64,000 bases of DNA from Marixanthomonas spongiae (GTDB lineage Bacteria; Bacteroidota; Bacteroidia; Flavobacteriales; Flavobacteriaceae), in NCBI RefSeq assembly GCF_003095375.1, contig NZ_QEHR01000007.1:62001-126000 (forward strand), given 5' to 3'. Numbering within the stretch: position 1 is the stretch's first letter; the number at the start of each line of letters is the position of its first letter. Shown here piece after piece: positions 36,841 through 43,731 of the stretch. Made by a program: the position numbers and the translations under genes. The notes beneath the pieces were generated by a model. The model was not told the origin of the DNA. It did not search any database and saw only the letters and a list, made by a program, of their open reading frames with translations.

Positions 36841-38124
36841 TTATTGTAAACTTTTTAAACGGATTGATACTGCGTTTTTATGAGCCTGCAACCCTTCTGC
36901 ATCTGCCATCGTTTCAATTGCAGGGCCAATGTTTTGAATGCCTTTTTCTGAAATTTTCTGAAACGTCATACTCTTTAAAAAACTACCCAAGTTAACACCG
37001 CTATATTGTTTTGCGTAGCCGTTGGTAGGCAAAGTGTGATTGGTCCCCGAAGCGTAGTCCCCAGCACTTTCAGGAGTGTAATTTCCTATAAAAACAGAAC
37101 CTGCATTTTGAATGTTCTCAACGAAATAATCTTCATGTTCTGAAATAACAATGAAGTGTTCTGGACCATACGCATTGATCATTTCTAAGGCTTCTTCCTC
37201 TGTATGTACCAAAATAAGCTTAGAGTTTGCAATAGCCTGTATTGCAATATCTTTTCTTGGCAATTTATCTAATTGGGCTTCGATTTCCTTTTCGATTTCA
37301 TTAATTATTTTTTCAGAAATTGACACTAAAATCACCTGGCTGTCAGGACCGTGTTCCGCTTGGCTCAATAAATCTGAAGCTACAAATGAAGGCATTGCAG
37401 TATCATCTGCATACACCAATAATTCCGAGGGTCCTGCGGGCATATCGATCGCTACATTATACTTGGTCGCCAATTGTTTGGCAACGGTAACGTACTGATT
37501 TCCTGGGCCAAAAATTTTATACACCGAAGAAACACTTTCAGTACCAAACGTCATCGCAGCGATAGCTTGAATACCGCCTATTTTGTAGATTTTGGTTACG
37601 CCGCATAAATTTGCTGTATAAAGAATTGCCGGATTTATTTTCCCTTCCTTATCGGGCGGCGTACAAAGCACAATTTCTTTACAACCGGCTATATTTGCTG
37701 GTACAGCAAGCATTAGGATAGTAGAAAATAGTGGTGCCGAGCCTCCAGGAATATACAATCCCACTTTTTGAATAGGTCGTTTTTCTTGCCAACACATCAC
37801 TCCGTTAGTCGTTTCTACTGAAACTCTTTTTGTTTTTTGCGCTGTGTGAAATGTTGTGATATTTGATTTTGCTAATTCAATTGCTTCTTTTAATTCAGGA
37901 GAAACAGATTTTACCGCTTGACTGATTTCTTCTTCTGAAACCAATGCGTTCTCTGGCGTTGTGCCATCAAAGAGTTGAGTATATCGAGATACCGCCTGAT
38001 CTCCCTTTAGTTTAACTTCAGTAAAAATTTCGTTTACAACCGTTTCAATAGCTGCAACGGTTTGCGTGGGCCTTTTAAGCAGCTCGTTCCAAGATGCTTT
38101 ATCTGGGTTAAATACTTTTTTCAT
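36841..38124 (-). CDS. hisD: histidinol dehydrogenase
   Basis: A 427-residue zinc-dependent NAD+ enzyme performing the last two oxidations to histidine. Diagnostic blocks are GLYIPGGSAPLFST, FGPGNQYVTVAK, DMPAGPSELLVYAD, LSQAEHGPDSQ (zinc-binding Gln and His) and GDYASGTNHTLPTNG. Its ATG overlaps the hisG TAA by one base. Confidence 0.95.
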   Translation of the reverse strand: MKKVFNPDKASWNELLKRPTQTVAAIETVVNEIFTEVKLKGDQAVSRYTQLFDGTTPENALVSEEEISQAVKSVSPELKEAIELAKSNITTFHTAQKTKRVSVETTNGVMCWQEKRPIQKVGLYIPGGSAPLFSTILMLAVPANIAGCKEIVLCTPPDKEGKINPAILYTANLCGVTKIYKIGGIQAIAAMTFGTESVSSVYKIFGPGNQYVTVAKQLATKYNVAIDMPAGPSELLVYADDTAMPSFVASDLLSQAEHGPDSQVILVSISEKIINEIEKEIEAQLDKLPRKDIAIQAIANSKLILVHTEEEALEMINAYGPEHFIVISEHEDYFVENIQNAGSVFIGNYTPESAGDYASGTNHTLPTNGYAKQYSGVNLGSFLKSMTFQKISEKGIQNIGPAIETMADAEGLQAHKNAVSIRLKSLQ

Positions 38125-38981
38125 TATGCGATCATTTTTTCAATTGGACATACTAAAATTCCTTCAGCGCCTACAGCTTTTAATTCTTCTATAACATCCC
38201 AAAATTCTTCTTGATTCACTACTGAATGCATACTGCTCCACCCCTCTTTTGCCAATGGTAAAATGGTTGGACTTTTCATACCTGGCAACAACTTTGAGAT
38301 GGCGTCAATCTTATCGTTTGGCGTGTTTAATAACACATAGCGATTATCCCTTCCTTTTAATACCGATTGAAGTCTGAAGGATAATTTATTCAGTATTGCT
38401 CTTTCTTCACCGCTTATTTTTGGTGAAACAGCCAATACGGCCTCGCTTTTAAGAATGACTTCCACTTCTTTTAAGTTGTTTTTAAAAAGCGTGCTGCCAC
38501 TGCTCACAATGTCACAAATACCATCGGCCAGACCGATATTGGGGGCTATTTCAACACTTCCGTTGATAATGTGTAAATCGGCTGTGATTCCTTTATCAGC
38601 TAAGAATTTCTTTGTTGTTTCTGGATAAGAAGTCGCAATCCGTTTTCCGTCAAGATTCTTTATACTATTATATTCAAAAAACTTTGAAACAGCCAATGAT
38701 ACCCGGCATTTGGAAAAGCCTAACTTTTCTATTGCTTTAATCTTATTTCCGTCTTCCACTAAAAGGTTCTCGCCTATTATAGCACAATCCACCACGCCAT
38801 CATTTAAGTATTGAGGGATGTCACCATTACGTAAATAGTAGATTTCCAGTGGAAAATTTTTAGCAGGTGCCTTTAATTGATCTCTGCCATTATCTATGGC
38901 AATGCCACAATCTTTTAAAATTTTGAGCGACTCTTGATTAAGTCTACCTGATTTCTGTACAGCAATTTTTAATACTTTCAT
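38124..38981 (-). CDS. hisG: ATP phosphoribosyltransferase, long form
   Basis: A 285-residue enzyme for the first step, joining ATP and PRPP. The catalytic region includes QKSGRLNQESLKIL and DIVSSGSTLFKNNL (PRPP loop). The ~75-residue C-terminal extension (MLNTPNDK-type start to ILVCPIEKMI) is the PII-like histidine-binding domain of the homohexameric long form, so feedback inhibition by histidine is expected and HisZ is not needed. It is the first structural gene, 22 nt after the attenuator terminator. Confidence 0.94.
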   Translation of the reverse strand: MKVLKIAVQKSGRLNQESLKILKDCGIAIDNGRDQLKAPAKNFPLEIYYLRNGDIPQYLNDGVVDCAIIGENLLVEDGNKIKAIEKLGFSKCRVSLAVSKFFEYNSIKNLDGKRIATSYPETTKKFLADKGITADLHIINGSVEIAPNIGLADGICDIVSSGSTLFKNNLKEVEVILKSEAVLAVSPKISGEERAILNKLSFRLQSVLKGRDNRYVLLNTPNDKIDAISKLLPGMKSPTILPLAKEGWSSMHSVVNQEEFWDVIEELKAVGAEGILVCPIEKMIA

Positions 38982-39002
38982 TTTTTTTAAATTTAGCGCA
39001 TG

Positions 39003-39035
39003 AAAAAACCCGTTTGAGGTTGCTCAAACGGGTTT
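39003..39035 (-). terminator. his operon attenuator terminator
   Basis: A perfect 13-bp stem AAACCCGTTTGAG (39035-39023) / CTCAAACGGGTTT (39018-39006) with a CAAC tetraloop is followed by a T6 run on the minus strand. It lies between the leader peptide and hisG. The loop and 3' arm contain ACCTC, complementary to GAGGT at the end of the leader ORF, which could form an antiterminator. Confidence 0.92.
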
Positions 39036-39074
39036 CGATATAGTTTATATAAGTTTACTTACAACATACCAGTA

Positions 39075-39131
39075 TCACCTCGCAAGAGCGTGGATATTAA
39101 TATGGTGATGATGTAATGCTATCTGTTTCAT
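39075..39131 (-). CDS. hisL: his operon leader peptide
   Basis: An 18-codon ORF, MKQIALHHHHINIHALAR, then TGA. Five of 18 residues are His (7-10 and 14), three as CAT and two as CAC. It lies 94 nt upstream of hisG and just ahead of the strong terminator. The stretch CACGCTC (39092-39086, starting with the His14 codon) can pair with GAGGTG (39081-39076) as a pause hairpin. A ribosome stalled on His codons would melt it and free GAGGT to pair with ACCTC in the terminator. The predicted transcript start is ~6 nt before the ATG. This is the arrangement of classical histidine attenuation. Confidence 0.9.
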   Translation of the reverse strand: MKQIALHHHHINIHALAR

Positions 39132-39141
39132 AAGATGGGTA

Positions 39142-39149
39142 CAAAGCTA
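39142..39149 (-). promoter_or_regulatory. -7 promoter element for the his operon
   Basis: Minus-strand TAGCTTTG, an exact TAnnTTTG match, ends 11 bp before the hisL ATG. The -33 element is weak. Confidence 0.6.
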
Positions 39150-39216
39150 AACAAAAATGTTTATATAATTATTAATAAACATATAATTATTGAGTAAAAT
39201 AAATACAATATTTTGT

Positions 39217-39224
39217 TAGATTTG
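39217..39224 (+). promoter_or_regulatory. -7 promoter element for the OmpA-like gene
   Basis: TAGATTTG lies ~57 bp before the TTG start at 39281. A TTG at 39190 sits 24 bp upstream, slightly far for a -33 element. Confidence 0.45.
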
Positions 39225-39280
39225 TTTTTATAGAAAAACAAGAAATAACTTACGTTCTATAAATCAATTTTTTACACGCT

Positions 39281-40237
39281 TTGAGGAGTTTTTTAATAGC
39301 ATTTTTCATTTTCCTTATTTGGGCATTTTTTGGGCTTTGGCTTTATTCATGGCTTCAAAATGACACGGAACCGACGGCCGCTTTAACTGAAAACACCCTT
39401 CAAGCCGATACGGTAAACATTCCCGACACCGTGCCCAATAGCCTTAAAAACAATCCTCCAAAAATCGATTCTTCAACGGTGGAAACAACTAATGCAATGA
39501 CCGTTAAAAATGAAGATGGCGCTATCGTTTTTATGTTTAACGAAGGGATACGTTCGCATAGAAACAGCGCAACTATTGCAGTTCCTGAAAGCAGCATCGA
39601 TTTTAAGTACAACATAAACACCTATTTAATCGAACACCCAGACAAAGAAGTGCAAATCACTTCCATTTACAGCCCCGAAGAAAACATGGAAACCCCAAAT
39701 TTAGGAATACAACGGGGAAACAAAATAAAGCAGCTGTTGATGGCAACGGGGGTTTCTTCAGAAAAAATAGTGATAAAACCGGTGATCAAGGATATTTCAT
39801 TTAATGAAAATGGGGCCTTCAGCAACGGGTTTTCATTTGCTTTCAAACCTTGGGACAAAGACCGTGGAGAGCAAATGACGATCAACCTGCCCGAAACGGT
39901 AACGGTATATCCTAAATTTTCAGAAACCGGTATTATCGTGAACAGTGATTTGCGTAAGTTGCTTAAAGACATAAAAACCGCCAAGTCAAATCATCCGGAA
40001 ATGTCCATTGAAGTAATAGGCCATACCGACAATGTAGGCAACGCCAACGACAATTACCGTATGGGGCTTCAATATGCTAGACAAGTAAGGTGGTTCTTGA
40101 TTTCAAAAGGAGGTTTTGACAAGTCAACTATAAAAGCAGCCTCCAAAGGAGAAACAGAACCCATAGACACCAACAATAGCAAACGTGGAAGGAACGTTAA
40201 CAGAAGAATAGAGATCGTTTACAATTACAATGGATAG
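39281..40237 (+). CDS. OmpA-family peptidoglycan-associating protein
   Basis: A 318-residue protein with a single N-terminal hydrophobic helix (FLIAFFIFLIWAFFGLWLYSWL) as anchor or uncleaved signal, a Thr/Asn-rich spacer and a C-terminal OmpA domain (~215-318). In the latter SIEVIGHTDNVG, YRMGLQYARQVRWFL and AASKGETEP, then RGRNVNRRIEI, are the peptidoglycan-binding blocks. A second weaker OmpA-like stretch around residues 95-150 (HPDKEVQITSIYSPEEN, QRGNKIKQLL) suggests an older duplication. The start is TTG at 39281; no ATG fits. It overlaps the next gene by 8 bp. Confidence 0.82.
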   Translation: MRSFLIAFFIFLIWAFFGLWLYSWLQNDTEPTAALTENTLQADTVNIPDTVPNSLKNNPPKIDSSTVETTNAMTVKNEDGAIVFMFNEGIRSHRNSATIAVPESSIDFKYNINTYLIEHPDKEVQITSIYSPEENMETPNLGIQRGNKIKQLLMATGVSSEKIVIKPVIKDISFNENGAFSNGFSFAFKPWDKDRGEQMTINLPETVTVYPKFSETGIIVNSDLRKLLKDIKTAKSNHPEMSIEVIGHTDNVGNANDNYRMGLQYARQVRWFLISKGGFDKSTIKAASKGETEPIDTNNSKRGRNVNRRIEIVYNYNG

Positions 40238-40793
40238 CATTACTGAATACATAGCGCAATTGCCCGGGTTAGTGGGGATTTTTATTTTAATGCTCAGTTC
40301 GTTTCTCATCGGTTACTTTTCCGGCTGGTGGCTGCAAAAAGGAAAAAGCAGAAGCTTTATAAAAAAACTTAAAGGCGAGGTAAACGCTGCCAAGTCACAG
40401 CAAAAAGTGAACGATATTGAAACCATTTTTACAGAAATAAAGCCTAAAATCGTTGAAGTGGTAAAACAGACGCAAAAAGAAATCGTAAACCCGGAAGATG
40501 TGCTGCAAAAAACCCGGACTAGTTTTGTTACCTATACCAAAGACAAACCAAAACTGGATTTTGAAACCATTGGCGTTGCTCACAGTTTTGAACGGGACGA
40601 CCTCACAAAAATAGACGGCATTGGCCCTTACATTGAAGAGAAACTCAACGAAACAGGAATTTACACCTATGCTCAAATAAGCAGGCTTACTCCTTCGAAC
40701 ATTCGTGCGCTTACCGAAATTATCGATTTTTTTCCCGGAAGGATTGAACGCGATAACTGGGTTGGCCAGGCAAAATCTTTGATCGCTTACTAA
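40230..40793 (+). CDS. membrane-anchored helix-hairpin-helix protein
   Basis: A 187-residue protein. Residues ~11-32 (LVGIFILMLSSFLIGYFSGWW) form a membrane anchor. A Lys-rich region follows, and the C-terminal ~65 residues are a helix-hairpin-helix module (DDLTKIDGIGPYIEEKLNETG and TYAQISRLTPSNI). This module resembles COG3743-type predicted flap-endonuclease-like/L21-like HhH domains. HhH units usually bind DNA or mediate protein contacts; the membrane anchor next to an OmpA gene makes a DNA role uncertain. Its ATG overlaps the OmpA stop by 8 bp, so the pair is cotranslated. Confidence 0.72.
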   Translation: MDSITEYIAQLPGLVGIFILMLSSFLIGYFSGWWLQKGKSRSFIKKLKGEVNAAKSQQKVNDIETIFTEIKPKIVEVVKQTQKEIVNPEDVLQKTRTSFVTYTKDKPKLDFETIGVAHSFERDDLTKIDGIGPYIEEKLNETGIYTYAQISRLTPSNIRALTEIIDFFPGRIERDNWVGQAKSLIAY

Positions 40794-40803
40794 AACACAC
40801 ACT

Positions 40804-42531
40804 ATGCACTTAGCCACGTTAGATTGGGTGTTGATCCTTTCTTTTTTTGCTATCTTTTTAATCATCGGGCTGGTCGTTGCCAAAAAATCGGGCAAGAACA
40901 CTCAAGAGTTTTTTCTTTCGGGCCGTAATATGCCTTGGTGGCTGTTGGGTATTTCCATGGTGGCCACCACTTTTGCCGCCGACACCCCCGGATTGGTAAC
41001 CGAATTGGTAAGAAAAAACGGCGTTTCTGGTAATTGGGTTTGGTGGGCCATGCTGCTCACCGGAATGCTCACCGTGTTTTTCTATGCCAAATTGTGGCGA
41101 AAATCGGGCATTTTGACCGATTTGGAATTTTATGAACTGCGCTACTCGGGAAAAGCGGCCAAGTTTTTACGGGGCTTCAGGGCGTTGTATTTAGGAGTGA
41201 TTTTTAACATTATTACCATGGCCGGCGTTTGTTTGGCCGGTGCCAAGATTGCCAACATCCTTCTGGGGATTTCACAAGAAGAAGCGTTGCTCTATTCGTC
41301 TATAATCGTGGTGATTTATTCTTCTTTGGGAGGGTTAAAAGGTGTTTTGATAACCGATTTAATTCAATTTGTCATTGCCATGGTCGGGTCTATCTGGGCG
41401 ACAGTATATATATTGAACCTTCCCGAAATTGGCGGTCTTTCAAACTTGCTGGAAAATGAACAAGTAGCTACAAAACTTAACATCCTCCCAGATTTTTCGA
41501 ATACCGAAATGTTAATCACCCTCTTCATCATCCCTTTTGCCGTACAATGGTGGAGTACGTGGTATCCCGGAGCAGAACCAGGAGGCGGTGGCTATATTGC
41601 CCAGCGTATGCTGGCAGCAAAAAACGAAAAACATGCTACTTGGGCCACGTTGTTCTTTAACTTTGCCCATTATGCCGTACGGCCATGGCCTTGGATATTG
41701 GTAGGGTTGGCTTCTATTGTCGTGTTCCCTAATTTAGAGAGTATTGTTTCGGCTTTTCCTAACCTGAATGCCGAAATGCACGGACACGATGTCGCCTATG
41801 TTGCCATGATGACCTATTTGCCGGCCGGTTTAATAGGTTTGGTACTTATTTCGCTTATTGCTGCATTTATGAGTACCATTTCCACACAGCTAAACTGGGG
41901 AAGTTCTTATGTAGTAAACGATTTTTATGGTCGGTTTGTCAATCCTGATGCTTCAGAAAAACAAAAAGTATTGGTGGGTAGAATTTCCACCGTGGTGTTG
42001 ATGGCTTCGGCTGCTTTGTTTTCTTTTTATTTGCAATCGGCCAAAGACGTATTTGACCTATTGCTTCAAATTGGTGCCGGTACTGGACTGTTGTTTATCC
42101 TAAGGTGGTTTTGGAGCCGCATAAACCCATACAGTGAAATTGCGGCGATGTCCATTTCTTTCTTGATAGCAATTTTCTTTTTTATCAATGGAAAATTGGA
42201 CAATCCGTTCTTTGAGTTAGCCGGGTATTGGCAGTTAACTATTGGTGTGGTGGTTACCACAATTGGTTGGATTTTAGTTACGCTGGTAACACGACCAACC
42301 GATAAAGACACCTTAGAAAGTTTTAAATCCTTGGTGTTTGGCAAAAAAAGCAAGTTTTACAATTTCAACTATAAAATATTGGCGTTCTTTTTAGGTATTA
42401 TCGGCACGTACAGTGTCTTGTTTGCCACGGGGTATTTTATCTATGGTAACCTCGCAACGGCTACCCTACTATCCATCGCAGCTGCCCTCTGCTGTATTGT
42501 GCTCATCAAAATCTGGAAGCGGATTGATTAG
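40804..42531 (+). CDS. sodium:solute symporter family transporter
   Basis: A 575-residue inner-membrane transporter with about 14 predicted membrane helices. SSS signatures are the N-terminal WVLILSFFAIFLIIGLVVAKK, the GRNMPWWLLGISMVATTFAADTPG block and YSSLGGLKGVLITDLIQF. It uses the sodium gradient to import an unidentified solute (sugar, amino acid or organic acid). It starts 10 bp after the HhH gene, so it is probably cotranscribed. No substrate gene nearby narrows this down. Confidence 0.9.
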   Translation: MHLATLDWVLILSFFAIFLIIGLVVAKKSGKNTQEFFLSGRNMPWWLLGISMVATTFAADTPGLVTELVRKNGVSGNWVWWAMLLTGMLTVFFYAKLWRKSGILTDLEFYELRYSGKAAKFLRGFRALYLGVIFNIITMAGVCLAGAKIANILLGISQEEALLYSSIIVVIYSSLGGLKGVLITDLIQFVIAMVGSIWATVYILNLPEIGGLSNLLENEQVATKLNILPDFSNTEMLITLFIIPFAVQWWSTWYPGAEPGGGGYIAQRMLAAKNEKHATWATLFFNFAHYAVRPWPWILVGLASIVVFPNLESIVSAFPNLNAEMHGHDVAYVAMMTYLPAGLIGLVLISLIAAFMSTISTQLNWGSSYVVNDFYGRFVNPDASEKQKVLVGRISTVVLMASAALFSFYLQSAKDVFDLLLQIGAGTGLLFILRWFWSRINPYSEIAAMSISFLIAIFFFINGKLDNPFFELAGYWQLTIGVVVTTIGWILVTLVTRPTDKDTLESFKSLVFGKKSKFYNFNYKILAFFLGIIGTYSVLFATGYFIYGNLATATLLSIAAALCCIVLIKIWKRID

Positions 42532-42543
42532 GAATTAAAGTTT

Positions 42544-42570
42544 GCAGTATTCAGTACGCAGTAATCAGCA
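42544..42570. repeat. degenerate short direct repeats (CAGTA unit)
   Basis: GCAGTATTCAGTACGCAGTAATCAGCA-like sequence: four CAG(T/C)A units spaced 8-9 bp apart directly after the symporter gene. Confidence 0.55.
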
Positions 42571-42692
42571 AACAAAAACTAGGTAGAAGAAATGACGTTT
42601 TATAACAAAAACACCTTAAAATAGTTTTAGCTTTAAGCAATTAAGCTGAACGTTAGCAGCAATAAAATTGAATGCTTATTTGTCGCGTCTGG

Positions 42693-42734
42693 TCGAGCGC
42701 AGTCGAGACCTCAAAGCCTCTCGACTGCGCTCGA
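42693..42734. repeat. REP-like perfect palindrome
   Basis: Arms TCGAGCGCAGTCGAGA (42693-42708) and TCTCGACTGCGCTCGA (42719-42734) are perfectly complementary over 16 bp with a 10-nt loop. GC-rich in AT-rich surroundings and without a T-run, so it is more like a mobile REP/MITE remnant than a terminator. The core matches the palindrome at 29477. Confidence 0.75.
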
Positions 42735-42815
42735 GATATTATTCCTTCTATAAACCACATGCTTTATCCACTAGAAATAACACAGTTGCCAAAAAAATAT
42801 TGTTGCATTACAATC

Positions 42816-42849
42816 AAAAAAACCCTTTCAAAAAATTCTGAAAGGGTTT
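42816..42849 (-). terminator. terminator of the SPFH gene
   Basis: An 11-bp stem AAACCCTTTCA/TGAAAGGGTTT with an 8-nt loop is followed on the minus strand by T7. It lies 46 bp after the SPFH stop. Confidence 0.85.
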
Positions 42850-42894
42850 CTAAGATATAATTAAATCGAAGTTTTACTGTTTAACTGTAACTGA

Positions 42895-43710
42895 CTACTG
42901 ATTTCCTAAAATAATAGGCATTCCGCTATCGCCAGAACCAATTACAATAACTTTACTGTTGTTGGATTCGGAAAGTTTTATCGTGGCTTGAATTCCTTTT
43001 TCCTGTAAAATCTTATCGGTCAACGATGCACTTAAAATACTGTTGGCTTTCGCTTTACCTTCTGCTTCTATACGTTGGCGCTCTTTTTCTTTTTGTGCTT
43101 TTTCCAATCGGAATTCATATTCCAAAGACTCCTGTTCTTGTTTCAATTTACGTTCAATGGCCATTTTTATAGTTTCCGGTAACGAGATATCGCGCACTAA
43201 AATTCGGTTTACTTGTACAAATTGATTTTGTAGCAGGTTTTTGGTCTCTTCCAACATTTCACTTTGTATGGATTCGCGCTTGCTGGCGTATAATTGTTCA
43301 GGGGTGTACCGTCCCACTACTGCTCGAGTTGCAGATCGTACGGCCGGTTTTATCAATCGTGTAATGTAATCTTCCCCTTTTTCCTTGTGGAGCTTTCCTA
43401 AATTTGCATCTTCAGGCTCAAACCACACTGAGGCTTCCAAACGAATGTCCAACCCGTTGGATGAGAGTACTTTCATAGATTCGTCCAACGATTGCTGCCG
43501 TACTTCATATATAAATACGTCGTTCCATGGGGCGACAATGTGAAAACCTTCGCCCATAGCGGGTTCATCGGTTACCACTCCACCTCCAAAGCGTTTATAG
43601 AGCACTCCGGCTTCCCCCGAAGATATGGTTACTGCAGATTTAGCAATTACAATAATAATGATGATGACACCTATAATTAAAGGTATTCCAATTTTGGGTA
43701 ATCTTTCCAT
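42895..43710 (-). CDS. prohibitin-type SPFH/Band 7 membrane protein
   Basis: A 271-residue protein with one N-terminal membrane helix (IGIPLIIGVIIIIIVIAKSAV), the SPFH domain (~25-190: EAGVLYKRFGGGV, then PEQLYASKRESIQSEM) and a charged coiled-coil (QEQESLEYEFRLEKAQKEKERQR). The order is that of bacterial prohibitin homologues, which form ring scaffolds in the membrane and often modulate FtsH-like proteases. It follows the VWA-like protein gene by 21 bp on the same strand. Confidence 0.87.
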   Translation of the reverse strand: MERLPKIGIPLIIGVIIIIIVIAKSAVTISSGEAGVLYKRFGGGVVTDEPAMGEGFHIVAPWNDVFIYEVRQQSLDESMKVLSSNGLDIRLEASVWFEPEDANLGKLHKEKGEDYITRLIKPAVRSATRAVVGRYTPEQLYASKRESIQSEMLEETKNLLQNQFVQVNRILVRDISLPETIKMAIERKLKQEQESLEYEFRLEKAQKEKERQRIEAEGKAKANSILSASLTDKILQEKGIQATIKLSESNNSKVIVIGSGDSGMPIILGNQ

Positions 43711-43731
43711 GCTGTTTCTTCTTTTTTTGGT

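Larger units (their letters stand above)
42532..42894. other. 363-bp gap between the symporter and SPFH genes
   Basis: A convergent intergenic stretch that holds, in order, a degenerate CAGTA repeat island (42544-42570), a 16-bp REP-like palindrome (42693-42734) and the SPFH-gene terminator (42816-42849). No ORF is supported. Confidence 0.6.

Noticed and set aside
42672-42860. A 62-codon frame between the symporter and the SPFH gene
   Set aside because: It runs through the perfect palindrome and the terminator, so it is not a plausible gene.
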